This document shows, in pieces, positions 27,475-39,891 of a stretch of DNA of 64,000 nt. The stretch is from Symbiodinium natans (lineage: Eukaryota; Sar; Dinophyceae; Suessiales; Symbiodiniaceae): NCBI GenBank assembly GCA_905221605.1, contig CAJNDS010002001.1:861001-925000 (forward strand), read 5' to 3'. Within the stretch, counting starts at the first letter, position 1; every line of letters begins with the position of its first letter. Under the pieces are notes generated by a model. That model was given only the letters and a program-made list of their open reading frames with translations, searched no databases and was not told where the DNA came from. Position numbers and translations under genes: made by a program.

Positions 27475-30400
27475 AGAATGTTAAGCATGGTGTCCACTTT
27501 CTTCCTTCTATCACCCCCCTCAAAATCTATGGACATTAGGGTTTTTTATGATTCTTCTTTATTCTTATCCTGCTTCTTCTTCCCTTTCTTTTGCTATTCT
27601 GATTTTATGGTCTTTGATGAGTTCCAAGACTCGCTTGTTATCTTCTAACTCCAGGAGGGTGTGAACAACCGAAGCCCCCCAAGCCCCCAACAAGGCCTTC
27701 CCCGTGCCACCGGGCGGATGGCTCCCTTAGGCCCAATTTGGGTGCAGGATTTAGTAAGGACAGTGGGTGGCGGCCTCTGCGGCTTTGGGCTCTGGATTTG
27801 CGAAGGCTTTGCAATGCTCACGGGAGTTGTCAAAACCGGAAGACGCCCTCACGCCGCTCCAGAACCCTCAACTTGCCCCGGCAAAGACAACGCCCCCAAA
27901 ACCTTGAACGCGCTCTTGGAGTTGGGGTTCAGAGCTTTCAGCGGCTTGGGAAGGGGGGGGGGGGGGTTGTAAACTAGAGTGGAAATGGTATTCAGGGCGT
28001 GCTGGACTTTGACCCTGCGAGGTCCGGCTCTGAAAGCTGCTCTCACAGCAAAGAAGCCGGAGAGGAAGAGCCCGGGGCGAGGAGCTGGAGTCGGAGGAGG
28101 AGCTGAGGAGCTGCCCAGCACGTTTACACGCAGAAGCCCTTCCCAAGACAAAGTCTGCACCCTGAAGAAGCCTAGACTCCCAAACAACACCCTGAGACTC
28201 ATGGAAAAACCGCCCAACTTTTGCACCCAGGGCTGGGTCTCCCCGCAGCAGTCCTGGCTCTGCTACAAACGTCGTTCTTTGCATGCAAGTCATACACAAA
28301 CCAGGGATCTAATTCAATCTCTGGCGAAACTGGTTGAGGGGAAGAAGGATTAAGCATGCATCACGCTGCAGATTGCGCTCGTTTCTTGGGTGGGGAATTG
28401 AGACTTTGAGGCCTCTAGCTGTTAGAGCAGCTCAGCGACACCCATCCTTGCAAATTGATGCGATGGAAGGTGTGTTGGCCTCTGGTCTGCAAGGCTGATT
28501 CCGACTGCTCAACCCCACATCTGAAATGCAGGTCCCTTCTTGACTAAATGCACTAAAAAACCTTTCCCTCATACTCCGACAGACCTCCACCGACCGGCCT
28601 TCTCCTGGAGGGCTTTGTCGATACCTGGCTTTGGGGTTTCAGTAGGGTCGAATTGGGGTACACCCAACCGTAAACCCTCAAAAGACTCTATGTGCTGCCA
28701 AGCTGAGGACGTGGAACTTTGCTTTCAGGGTTTCCCTGCACCCCGAATTCTAAGAGCCCCAACCCCCAAACCTTGAACCCTCGCCCCAAAAAAGACATGC
28801 CCAGGTCGGCCTTTCAAAAGCGTCTCCCACGCGGCCAGCGAAGCAGCACAAGCGTGCTCGACCTCTGGGGGCCTCTGCTGGAGGTTCGGAAGTTGCTGCG
28901 GCCCTTCCCGTGCACAGAACTTGGACACCCGAACTTCCTATAATAATAACACTAATGGTAAACATAATAATAAATAGTACTATTGTGATACGAATGAGAC
29001 CTCTGAAGCCCTAAGGTCCGGCCTTGCACCCTGGTTCAACGCCTGGCTCAGGCTTCAGCGGGGGGCATCCTGGGTCCCAGACAGAGGCAGCTGCTCCGAG
29101 GAGAGCCAGGCACCCCGCCGTGCCCGTGAGCCTGGGTGCGGGAACCCTCCCCCGAAGCTCGGGAGAAGCGGCTCTTGAGGCGCTCTCAGCTGGTTTCATG
29201 GAAGGCAAGGTGCCGTAGAGCCCTACAGGTTGTCAAGACGGGCTCGCGCGGTTGCGTGCGAACCCTCAAAGCCGCTTCCTCCAAGCCTCGAGGCCCATTA
29301 TCCGCTAATACTCTAAGCCTCTAAGCTCAAACCCAAAACCGTGAGGAAGGGTCCCGAAGATGACATGTCCAACGACTCGAACGGCGAGACGCTGCTAGCT
29401 GGCGTGGCCGGGTCTGTGTACAAGTCCTCGGAAGGACCTGGAAATGACAGGGATCTCGGAGCATCTTTGACCTTTGGATTGTTTAGGGCTTCAGGGGCTT
29501 AGGGAAGAGTTCTGGGCCTCAGGGTAAAACGAGAGTGGGGTACGGAGGACTGCAAACGATGCAAAGCAACAGTGCTTCGACGACTTCATGTTGGATACTC
29601 CTGACCCTCGGGGGTCTGCGCCCAACTCCAAGCCGGACACGCAAGGTACTGGAATCGGCACATAAACTCTGCGTATCTGCGATATAGAGCACACTCTTGA
29701 CCCGCAAAAGCTCAGGATGCCTCGCTCACTGCCAGCGGCTCGGAAGTGCCGGCCGTAGCCTTGCCAGCTGTGCTGGAGGTCTTCAGCATTCGCTGTAGCG
29801 CAAGACTACGTTGTGGGACTAGCACTTGACCTGTCCTGTCGATAAGAAGCAAGCCTTCCTGCGAGCTCTGCTAAAACAACGGCTTCACCATGCTTCACCC
29901 CTGAAACAAATCGCTAACCAGCAAAGGCCTCTTCCACGCCTATAACGAACCCAAGATCCCCGAAACCCCAAAGAAGCCAAAAGGGCCTCGTTGGGAGGAA
30001 CTGGAGCCACCTCCTCTCAATGGCTGACACTTGGGTTGGTGGCTGTACGGACTAGCTGACTAGCGCGAACTTGGGGGTTACACAGTGGGTCGCGCAGGGT
30101 TCACTTTTGCAGCAACGATCAAAAAAACAAAAATCGCTATTGCCTCTACGAGCCAACCTCGTACAACAAGTCTCACTGCGCGACATACCATGCAACATCT
30201 TGCAACCCCGAAACCGAAAACAACACTAAGCCTTGACACCAAGATGCTCCAAGGCCCCGCCCTGAGCACCGAAACCCCTCAGGCAGGATTGAGCAAACAA
30301 CTACCGAAAAGCAGCGTCTCTCCTTGCTCCAAAGTGCCAGGTTCCGCGGACTCCCCGCCGGAGTCATCCGAGTCCCCGCTCACCTTTCAGGGGGCTGCTT

Positions 30401-30943
30401 GCTGTTTGAGGTGTCGCCTACTGAGTTCACGCACTGAAATTAACGAATGCGTTTTGAAGGCTTTGGGGTTTCAAAGGGCTTCTGGATACACAAGTCTTTG
30501 CGTTGGGGGTTCCTGGTTCCTGCGAGTCTCCAAGATGCCTCCCAGGCGGCCACGGCACTCAGCGCGTCCTCCGCAAAGATCGGGGGGCGGGGGAGGGGGG
30601 AGGGGGAGGGGGAGGACCCAAAACCCATCCCCAGACCCCAAGTCCCGGAACCACCCAAGGATAGTGCAGGTAGCTGAAGTGCTTCAGCGAGGTTGCTGTA
30701 AGACTCCTTCCTTTTGGCGGTCTTTCTGACGGAGTTCTGTCCAGGAAAGAACTTTCGCTCCGGTTCTCTTGGAGTGTGCGAGGGCCTGGGGCTTACAAAG
30801 TTGAGGTTCAGGAAGCTTTGGCGTTGGGTGCGGCGAGATAGGCTTCACGGCCTCTTACCACTTTAACGCCGCAAAACCGTTAACCTCGGAAACAGTGAAC
30901 CGCACGGTTTCCTCCACTGCCCAGGCCCCATCGGTGAGCTCAC
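27474..30943. other. No firm gene; mixed unique DNA
   Basis: Holds a G-run at about 27953-27966, an AT-rich patch at 28935-28995, and weak exon-like frames on both strands near 28010-28130 and on minus near 30517-30585 (FAEDALSAVAAWEASWRLAG). The last could be a further exon of the HEAT-repeat gene, but phase and borders are unresolved. Confidence 0.3.
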
Positions 30944-32963
30944 GGCCAAACACAGCGCCCACCACCACGTAGGCCACGTCGCCACACGAAGGGAGGCTGC
31001 CTTGGGCGGCTTCCCCACTCGCCTCTGTTGGCTGCGTGTCGGCCTGCAGCAGGGCCCCGGCGGCCCCACCCCCCATTAGGCCCGAGATCCCCCCAATAAC
31101 ATGTGTTTGCTTCGAACATCCCTTTAAAGCAATTTGGCATTCTTGGGATGCTCTTATCTGAGGATGTCTGGCTCTGCAGGATTCTCTGCCGGATTCTTTG
31201 CCGGGGGGGGGGCGGGGGGAGTTGGGGGTGTGAGGGGGTTGCGTTCCCGCTAAACCCTCAAAGCTTCCCTCGACAGCCTCTAGGAGTGCCTTCAGGCTCA
31301 CTAAAGCTCGCGGCGCCGGCCAGCTCTCATCTTGGCCCTGGGGCGGAAGCTCTGAGTCCACTGCAGCGCGCTCAGCGTTCAGGTTGGGAGGTTCTCGGGT
31401 GTGGGCTCAGCTCAGAGTTTGGGTTTGGGGAGTTTGGGATTCTCAGGAATTGTGAAATCCGAAGCTTTTTCTTGCCGACCGTGCCTTGTCAGGGCACTCT
31501 GGAAGGCTGTCCTCCTTGCCCTCTTCCTTGGATGGGTTTTGGGCCTATGAACCCGAGAAGGTCCAAAGCAGAGCGAAGCACTAGCCGCTACGCTCAAAGG
31601 ACACACGCACCCTGCGGACAACAAAGACAATACCACCCAAAGCCTTCCTTGGCAGAGTTTTCCGAAGGTCCGAGCTGCACTGCACAGCTCCGCACGGCCG
31701 GGCACCCAACGGTGCGCCTGCAGCCTCTGGGACGCGGCCCCGCGGAGCTGCGAGTCGGGCGCTGACAGCCTTTGCTGGGAATCTCTGATGCTGGGAACTG
31801 CAAACATTTGCAAACTGCTGGTAAGTAGTAGCTACGCCATTGCCCCCTCATTACCAATCCCCCGAACTGCGGACTCGAGGAGCAGTGGCGCCAGACTTGG
31901 TGCCAGCGCTGAAGGAACCCAGGGCAGTAGCGCTGCAGCTGCGGCGCAGGCCTAAGTTTCGAGGCTCCACAAAGCGGCTGAGAACCCTGCTTGTCTGTGA
32001 CTTTTTTGAGGAACGGGGCATGTAGTGTTGCCCAAAGGCTTGCGCTTTTGCAGGGGAAGTTTGTTGAACTCATGGGACGACCAACTTTATTCGGGGCGGT
32101 TCTTGGACCCGAGTAGAATCTGTTTTCTGGGGAGCCGTGGAAATGAACCATGTGGGGTTGGGACTGAACCGAAGTAGTCATGCAGCCTGTCCGACCCTCG
32201 CGGGCACGTGCGAAGCTGCACATCTTCACATTGGGAGAGCAGCAGACACACGCACAATTGAGCCGAACGGCATCGTCGATGAAGGCGTCCGACACTGGGT
32301 TGGCGCTGGCCTCGTGAGCTGTCAGGAGCCACTTGCTCGCCTTCGCCGTGGCCTGAAGCACAGCAGGCCAGTTGGCTTCGGGCCACTGCCCTGTCTTGCA
32401 CAGTGCTGCAACCAGCCGCCAGACTCCGGGCGCTGTTGGGGCCTTGCTGGGACCAGCGACCAGCACGCTCACCGAGCCACCCAATGTCTCCAGGACCAGG
32501 CGCACCATGCGTGAGGCCAGACGGCCAGCCGTGCTGTCCGCTGTTGCAACGGCAGTAGAAACGGTGGGCCACAAGGCAGCCGTGTAGGCAGCAAAGCAAT
32601 CGGCCCGGGATGCGCGCGCCTGAGACCAGCGAAGCAGCTTCTCGATACTCTCGACCAAACTGGTGTCCAGGTCTTCCAAGACCGAGGGTTCGCTTTGTGA
32701 CACACTCGCGCCGCCCTCTGGCTCAGGCACCTCCGAAATCACCGGACCAGCGCTGCTCAGCTTCTCATGCTTCTCCGCCTCCGTTCTCTTCGGCACCGGT
32801 CCGGCGCAAGCGGCGTGGGCTTGGGCTGCCTCCTCGAGAGCTGTGGCAAAGACCAGGTGCTGCTCGGTAATCGCCGCATCGCCCGAGATCGGCGAGTCTC
32901 GGATCCACGCTCGGCACCTGGCGAGGGCTCCAAGCAGCGCCGGGCCCTCGAGGATGCCGACGC
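30944..32963 (-). CDS. HEAT-repeat nuclear transport receptor-like gene, three exons (partial)
   Basis: Exon A is 32256-32963 (acceptor AGCGCAG, donor GTGCGT; 236 codons). Exon B is 31256-31360 (acceptor GCTGCAG, donor GTTTAGC). Exon C is about 30944-31109 (donor GTGAGC). A ends one base into a codon and B supplies two, so phase agrees; B to C does not join cleanly and may hide a small exon. The protein is rich in paired helices: DAAITEQHLVFATALEEAAQ, YTAALWPTVSTAVATAD, GRLASRMVRLVLETLGG and DAFIDDAVRLN. Exon C has GSLPSCGDVAYVVVGAVFG. The order of motifs recalls importin-13/transportin-3 C-terminal halves, which carry cargo such as SR proteins through the nuclear pore. Gene reality is fairly sure. 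The family is inferred from pattern only. N- and C-terminal exons are not found. Confidence 0.48.
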
Positions 32964-33130
32964 CTGCGCTTGGGGCCGATACCTCCTACCGACACCTGCC
33001 CCCTCGAAACTACTAATTATTGGGAGCCGACAAAATGCAACTGGCCCTGTATGCGCTGCGCTTCCGAATGATTCAGAACTCAGGGCCTTCCCCGCGTTAC
33101 ATTGCTACGGACAGCATCATCACTCATAAT

Positions 33131-33162
33131 CACCACCACCACCACCATCATCGTCATCGTCG

Positions 33163-33199
<37 letters not shown>

Positions 33200-33200
33200 T

Positions 33201-33266
<66 letters not shown>
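33131..33266. repeat. Compound CAC/CATCGT/ATC microsatellite
   Basis: A (CAC)n to (CATCGT)n to (CAT)n gradient, about 135 bp, ending in roughly 24 perfect CAT units. Frames through it give poly-His, poly-Ile or poly-Met and are not genes. Confidence 0.93.
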
Positions 33267-33267
<1 letters not shown>

Positions 33268-33999
33268 ATCATCACTGCCATGACTTTCGATGCTAAGAGT
33301 CAAAAGGATCGCCTGCGCTTTGCTTCACCACTGTGGCCGCCGCGTGGCCCCAGCCCAGGGTTCCGTTCGGCGCCTCGTCTCCGAGGGCCCAGCTCAAAAA
33401 CCCGGGTGCCTTGGCCGCATCTGAATGAAGACTGTTACATCAATTGTGGAATTCGATGGAGAAGAGCTATGAAGTGCTAGAGCTGAAAGCGTGTCGGAAT
33501 ATGATGAATTTTCAGGTATGTGGGGCGCTTTCGCGAGAATGCCGAGCTGCGCCAAGAGCCTCAGACCTGGTGGAGTCTGTCCATAGCGCCGCCAGCAGGT
33601 GCCGAAGCCTGCAGTGTTGTTGGGACCACGTTGCTTCTTGCTTTTGGAGCCCAGAACCCTTAACTGCTTCAACCGACGAAAGAGAAAACGATAGTTCCAA
33701 GGACGCCAGGGGAGCGGGCTGAGTGCCGCGAGGTGCGCCGACAGTGGCAGCAGGGCTTCACCTTCTTCTTGGCTCCTTAAGACATGGCGTCTTGAGTCTT
33801 GACGCTTGTGAACAGTTGGGACACAAGGCTTCATGCTCCCTCTAGGTGCGGTACGATGCAAGGGTTGCAGCAATCTCAGCTCGAAACCCTAAAACGCCTG
33901 ATCACCCCTGAAAACTGCCGGGAGAACCCCTCAACCTCCCCCCCCTCCTTTCTTCAACAAAAAACACTAAGCTCACCCGAGGGGCGAGATGCGCCAGAG
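33267..33999. other. No firm gene
   Basis: Minus-strand stretches at 33560-33620 (RHLLAALWTDSTR, donor GTCTGAG) could be an upstream exon of the HEAT-repeat gene, but the frame is ambiguous. Confidence 0.3.
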
Positions 34000-34088
34000 G
34001 CCTCCTTCAGAGGCCGCCTCCTTGAGCGCGAGGTCAAGGAAGCGGAGCCTGGGCACAAAAAGAAGCTCAGGCTTCAAAAGCGCATTAG
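34000..34088 (+). CDS. Candidate internal exon, basic charged protein
   Basis: Plus strand, preceded by CCAGAG and followed by GTGTGT. It encodes ASFRGRLLEREVKEAEPGHK then KKLRLQKRI. No family assigned. Confidence 0.3.
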
Positions 34089-35713
34089 GTGTGTTGGGGG
34101 GTGTGGCATGTGGCCCCTTCGCTGTTTTTGGGCAGACTAGACATCGTGCTGGGCAGGTGATATTGCGGGGGGGGGGGGGGGGGCGTCAGGGTCGATTTTC
34201 TTTTGGGCTTCCTGGTGATTTGGAGATTTGGACTTCCGAACCGCAGCACACTCACAAGGCTGCCAAAAAAGATCTGCGAAGAAGCTCTCCGAGCTGTTAA
34301 ACCGCCCCCCTTACCGTCCCGAAGCCCTCGGAAAGAGAGAACTCGAGAACTTCGAGACTTCGCAGCTCAAACAGAAGCAACGAAGCAGACCCTACATAGT
34401 CCCCAAGGAAGGCCCCCGAGTCGGGCCGAGAAGCTTCGTGGCATCTGCGGCTCGCTGGAGCAGCGCCCAAGCCTGTAAACCACCATGGAAAAAAAGGAAG
34501 CCTTAAGATGCCTCTGAAAGCCAGAAGGAGTCAGAAAGGGACTTGAAAAACCCTTTCAGATCCTTGAAAGCTCAGCCCGTTTCATAAAAGAGCCGTGACG
34601 ATCTTGGGCTTCTTTACCTGAATGTCCGAATGCCTGAAGATGGTAGCCTGCGCAACTTTGACCCTCAAGTCCTTCGAACTCTTGGCGAGTTGAAGAATAA
34701 GTTTTCAGAGCCATTTTATCATTCGGACAAAATCCCCGAGAAAAGCCCTCAACTCCAAGGAGCCCAAAGCCCTTGAAATTATTGGTGCCTGGGCCGCACC
34801 CGAAACCACCGTCTGCTCGGCCGTAAGGCTTGCAGCAAGGAGGAGTTCCCAGATCACCTGCTTTAGGGGTCCGGAAGGCCGAGGGTGTAGGGTGTAGGGT
34901 TTAGGGTTGGCTCGAAAGGGCTTCAACAGAGTGATGGGAGCAAGGGCGATTGGCGAAAAGCATTTTCTCAAGAGCGGAGCTGCGCGAGCATGATCTTGCA
35001 GCTCAGAATCACTGATTCAAAAAAGTTGATCAGATGTTTTTGCCATTCTTAACTCGTTGGTAGTACTTCATGTCTGCCGGCTCTTCAGGCAACCTAGATG
35101 GGCCCAAGGCTCCCCCGAACCCAGGGCCGCTCCTCCAGGGCGCCCTCCTCAAGGCAATCACTGGGAGGTCCCTCAAGGCCCCTCCTGGGTGGGGCACAGC
35201 TCAGGAGCGAGGAAGCGTTAAACTTTAGGATTCTTGGGGGTTTGAAGCTCACGAAACTAACGCAAAGTTCTCTTAGTTCTGTCCTTGTCTTTCATCTCCT
35301 TCAAAATTGACAAACCGCCTTAAACACCCTTGCACGAACGATGCGGACCGGAAGTTACCCCGGCTGTGTGTTGGGGACTGGGTTGGACAGGTGTCGGACA
35401 CATAGTTTCCCTGTCGCGTGTCAGTTGTCCCCCCCTCCGCATGGTATCCGCCTTCATATTTTTCATGAAGCTTGCTCCCGGAGCTAAACGAATGTTGAAA
35501 TAGGAAAACCCTCAAATGGATCTTTCAAGCCCTGCAAAGTGGCCCTGGAGCTGTGAGCATCTGCGGCCAGGGGCTTTCAAAATCGAAATTCCAAACATTC
35601 CTGTCTGGGGTTTAGGGCGCAAACCTTAAACTATACTTGAAGACTCTTACAAATGAGCCTCTGAGGACTATCATGACAAACTCTGGCACATTTCGCCGGG
35701 ACGACCTGTGGTA
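34089..35713. other. No supported gene; G-run and short telomeric piece
   Basis: A 17-base G run at 34167-34183 and a short TTTAGGG/TGTAGGG piece at 34886-34911. No exon I can support. Confidence 0.4.
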
Positions 35714-35803
35714 TTAAAGCCCAAGCATCAGCACCAGGCCGGTGATGACCGCGTTCTCGTGCAGCTCTGTTGCGCTGACGGCGCCCTCCTCGAAAACCGG
35801 CAG
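35714..35803 (-). CDS. Candidate terminal exon
   Basis: Minus strand, acceptor CCCCCAG. It encodes LPVFEEGAVSATELHENAVI then TGLVLMLGL and a TAA. Codons have G or C in most third positions. It looks like the last exon of a minus-strand gene whose other exons may include 36413-36549. Confidence 0.4.
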   Translation of the reverse strand: MPVFEEGAVSATELHENAVITGLVLMLGL

Positions 35804-36412
35804 CTGGGGGCACAATATGGTTTTCAGTTGGAAATGTCGGGGTTTAGTGGCCTAAGCTTGCACGTCTCATCTCCAACAGCCAGACAGCTTTCGCTGAAGA
35901 GGGTGAGAATTGAGTTCCCTCTGAAGCCCAAACCGTGTGGGCGCTGCGCTACGGCGGGGCTCCGGGAGCAGCCGACGCTCGCTGCCGGCACCCCGCGCCC
36001 CCCGCGCAAGGCACAGCAGCTCCAGTGCTGGGCAGGGCGTGTTCCGTGCGGCCTCCATGAATGCTCGTCAGTCAGGTGCCACATGCACCACCAGGCGTGC
36101 ATTGCAAGGTTCAGGTCCCTCTTCTACCCGAAGTGTATGACTTAGCCCTACTGCAGCTGCGTCGAAATCTGAGAGATTTACTTCAGTGCAAGTTCTGGTG
36201 GACGAAAGAAGACCGCTGACCGCAGCTATCGGGAGCCTCGAGCAGGGCGCGCACCCAGGCGGCTGGAGAACCTGGCCAGTTCCTTGCAGGATTCGGGGTG
36301 AAGGGAAGTTCTGGGCTTTCGGGTTGTATCGGCTTCAAGTTGAAGTATCTGCGGTTTTTTGGGGTTTCCGAGCTTGGGGTTCTAGAATTTTTCTCAAGCG
36401 CTGAACCATAGA

Positions 36413-36549
36413 TCAAACGAAACGGTAGCTCCTCGCCAGGATTTCTCCGGTCAGCTCTTTGCCAGCCCGAGCGAGCAACCGGGCCAGCACCGGCCAGGCT
36501 TCCTCAGCGCGTTCCGAAAACGACAGTCCGAGAGGCAACGAATAGCACC
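36413..36549 (-). CDS. Candidate exon, helical unknown protein
   Basis: Minus strand, acceptor GCTTTTCAG. It encodes LPLGLSFSERAEEAWPVLAR followed by LLARAGKELTGEILARS. It either stops at TGA 36413-36415 or is spliced at GTTTCG just before. No family assigned. Confidence 0.42.
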
Positions 36550-36718
36550 CTGAAAAGCCACCGAGAGGTGCAAAGGACTAGCTGTCACGCGCCTATTCTA
36601 TTCACTTGTAGAAAGCCCTGTCAGTGTCATATGCGCACTGTGAACAAGATACATTGTACGAATTGTCCTTGCCCTGGGGGTACCCCGATCGACCCCCGAT
36701 CCTCACAATCCCTCGCAG

Positions 36719-36816
36719 GCCCACCTCGTCTGGCTCGCCAGCAGGTTCTGCCAGGAGCTCGCGCAGAAGCTCTTCACCAGCGGGCGCTACCAGCTCCTCG
36801 AGCCTAGGAGAGAGAG
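36719..36816. CDS. Candidate exon, strand ambiguous
   Basis: The plus strand gives acceptor CCTCGCAG, donor GTTGAC, and LVWLASRFCQELAQKLFTSG with every third base G or C. The minus strand (36725-36803) gives acceptor CTCTCTCCTAG, donor GTGGGC, and LEELVAPAGEELLRELLAEP. Both are plausible. The neighbouring exon favours minus, but its phase does not join. Confidence 0.35.
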
Positions 36817-38332
36817 GTTGACAGAGGGCTGTTGAGATTGTGGAGGCTGGTACACCCTCAAAAACCTCTTGCTTTTGAACTTGGGGTCTTGTTGCACTTC
36901 CATTCTTTCAGCTCTGAATCCTGGTGTTCGAGGGTCCTGGTTCCAAAGTCGTCCAAAGAACCCCCAACACATGTGACCTCCGTGTTTCGGCAAGGCGAAG
37001 CCCATGCTGCACGAAGTCTTGCACCAAAAGAGCTCAGCCTCGAGCCGCAGATCCTCCACAGAAACCTAAATAAGTCCATAAGTCTGAAATGCCAGACTGT
37101 CCCCCAGAAAGCCCAGTGCCCAAAGCAAGACGATTGGTGTCAACCCTGCGGCCCAAGACGCTCTTCCATCTCCCCGGCTTCCCGTGCGGACCTGGGCAAA
37201 GAGCCCCAATCCCTCTCATGCCCACAGCCCATCACCAGAGGGGTAAACCCCGCCTAGCTAGCTAGCTTCCGTGCAGATTCCCCTCTAAGCGGTGAGACAA
37301 CACTAAAGTTGTTCGCACCGTCATGTGCTAATGACTCGGCTGTCTGCCCAAAACAACAAATGCCTGAACCCGAGAAAAAGGCTTTTTCGACAAGACAAAG
37401 AGGAACACACTCTGAAATTCAAAGCTCGTACACAGCAATACACGTAACTTGTATGCAGCTGCAGCCAGCTCCAAAAGGCCCGTCAAAGCGCTGCCATTAT
37501 CCGGCTCGAGGAGCAGGGTGTGGCTGACCAGCAGGGTCAGGCGCTTGACGACCGGCCTGGATCACGCTTGAAGGCACTTTCGAATAACAAAGTTTTCGAA
37601 CTCCCACGCCCGACAACATGCGGCGACCCCTGCACTCCAACACCTTGTGATTCCGTGGCAAGAACAAACCCCCACCCCCCCCCCCCTGGAACGGCGCCTC
37701 GGGGCCTCCGATGCCCTCGAGGCCGATACCAGTGTCCGCAAGCAACCGGCCTGGTGGGCTGCGGGCAGAGCGGCATGCAGCTAGTGTGACGAGCCTTGCT
37801 TAAACTAACCTTCCCCGAACTTCCCTAAGCTCTTACGCTCAGCAGCCGTCTCCGACGTCGCCATGCCACCCTTCGCCGGAACACGGAAGGCCAGCCTCTC
37901 ATATTGTGGACCACGCGCGCGAAATACCGTCTCGGCTCAAGGGAACTCAGTGGACTCAGTGGCCTAGATCCAGACCGCTTTGCTCTAGACTGTCTAAAAG
38001 AAAACTCCAGGCTGCGACCCAGCAGCGTCAGTGCTGCGACGGCTTCGTCCAGCGAGCTCCTGAGCCTGGGCACCGGAAGCTTTCAAGAATTGGGGTTCAA
38101 GCAGCTGATCCTTCTGAATCGAACCCCGCTCCTCGCCTGCAATCCAGTCTCCACCAGGAGCTTCAGGTGTGCAGTATGGGAAGGCCAAAGCTACGTTCAG
38201 ATCGAAGGTACATCGGAGTTGTTGCAGGGCCGAGTATCCTGCGCACCTGTGGTTTCAAGGACTTCGCTACGACAGGCGGTGTTCGCCCTTCGGCAAGGCC
38301 TTCGAACTGAGGAGTTGCCGAAAGGCCCTCAC
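36817..38332. other. No firm gene; competing open frames
   Basis: At 37980-38090 the plus strand reads PSSVSAATASSSELLSLGTG and the minus strand RSSLDEAVAALTLLGRSLEF. One of them is probably an exon, but borders do not decide which. A C-run lies at about 37674-37686. Confidence 0.3.
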
Positions 38333-38373
38333 TTAGGGTTTAGGGTTTGGGGTTTAGGGTTTAGGGTTTAGGG
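38333..38373. repeat. Interstitial telomeric array (TTTAGGG)n
   Basis: Five to six units with one TTTGGGG; G-strand on plus. It ends 13 bp from the donor edge of the candidate exon at 38386. Confidence 0.9.
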
Positions 38374-38385
38374 TACATATCTCAC

Positions 38386-38520
38386 TGTGCAGTGGACTTG
38401 AGGCGAGGGCTCGGATGATGAATCTGCTCCCACGACGATGCCGACAAGCTCATGGACAACCTGCCCAAATGCGATTAAGCATGCTGCTGTCTGTACTGTT
38501 GTCATCGGGAAGTTGAAGAT
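38386..38520 (-). CDS. Candidate exon with hydrophobic segment
   Basis: Minus strand, donor GTGAGAT. It encodes TVQTAACLIAFGQVVHELVG, a possible membrane helix, followed by VGADSSSEPSPQVHCT. The acceptor is uncertain. No family assigned. Confidence 0.3.
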
Positions 38521-39891
38521 ATGAGGCTCGGGGCTCGGGGCGTTTTTGAAAGTTGGCACTTCTCAAATCATGAGGATCCATCATCTGAGCGTGGATCTAG
38601 AAGCAAGTATGGCATGAAATGGTCCTTTGTGATGGGAGATCGACAGACTGAACATCAGAAGCAGCTCCTCAGACACGCATGTGGTGGTTTAGAACACACA
38701 TCCAAGAGCCCAGCGTGTGGAGTCCAGTTAAAGGCCCAGTGGCCATTCCAGGTTCTTCGCTTCTTTCGGGGTTTTCGGGTTGTAGGTGAACACAGCAAGT
38801 GCGGAGCCTCATGAACCCTCTCCGCGGTCGCCAGGCCGTACTCCTTTGGCACACACTCCAGCGCCAAGCCTCCGCAATCGCAGAATTCTACACACATGGA
38901 GGCCCTGAGATGTAGCAACCACTGAAAGTTTTGAAACCCTTAGGCCATTGAAGCCTCAAAAGCCAAAACACTCGACTGAAAGAAGCTTCAGCCCTTAAAC
39001 CCTGCCGCGGCCCGAACCCCACCCATGAATCAGTTCTGGAAGCTGAGGGTGGGTTTGCACTCAGGCATGGACGCAGGCTGCGAGCATGGGCAAGGCCATC
39101 CTCAGTTCTCATTCAGACAATTCAGACGAGGTACACTACTTTTGATTGGGCTCCCGGTTTGGGAGGTTCTGGGCTGAGGGTTGGGGACTCTGCAAGTCAA
39201 AGTTGAAGCTCCACCTCAGCCACTTTAAGGCCACTTTAGGGCTCGTGGATGTGCTCGCAGATTGGGCCCCCCTGCGGTGTCCTGGCGGGGGAAGAAGACC
39301 TGCGACTGCCGATTTCGGGGCTCCGGAGTCGCCTTTAGGGCTCAGGCCTCCGGTTTGAATACTAACGATGGAGAAGAGGGTGTATCCATCTGAACAGCGC
39401 AGTAGCAGCTGCCATTGCTGCTATTCAAAAAAGGGCCCTTGTTCTCCGTGCGCTTTGGCCAGGGCCGCTGATCAGGCTTTGAGTTTCTGGGAAGCCTTGG
39501 GGTTCTCTAGCTGCAACAGATTTGGGCCCTGGTGCTCAGGAAATGTGGCTGCGTACTCCAAGGCATCTTGCGTGGGCGGGGCTATCGTCCTTCCCCTCTT
39601 CCCTTCCTTGGCATCCCCTGGAGGTAATGGTTTAGCCCACGCCCTTACGACTGGCGACTGAAGTCAGCGCCTGAGACCATCGACCACCCGGCCCTTGCAG
39701 CTTTTTGGGGGGAGCCAGCTGTTGAAATGCGGGAAACGAGAATCACCCCTCGGTGTAGGCATGTGGTCCCGAAGTTCTCTTCGCTTTGCGGCTAGAGCGG
39801 TGGTGCGTCGCGGTTCTTGCTGGGAGCGTTGTAGCCTCCAGGTCGCGAGCCTCTCATCGATCCTCGACGAGCTCAACCGCAACCTCCCACC
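38521..39891. other. No firm gene
   Basis: Minus-strand 39750-39890 is Arg-rich and protein-like (SSRIDERLATWRLQRSQQEP), while the plus strand is open there too. Undecided. Confidence 0.3.

Noticed and set aside
31594-32796. Single 400-aa minus-strand protein
   Set aside because: Only the part right of 32256 is protein-like. After the GTGCGT donor the composition collapses. The true exon also extends upstream to 32963 beyond the GTG used as start.
33020-33283. Poly-His, poly-Ile and poly-Met open frames
   Set aside because: They are translations of the CAC/CAT microsatellite.
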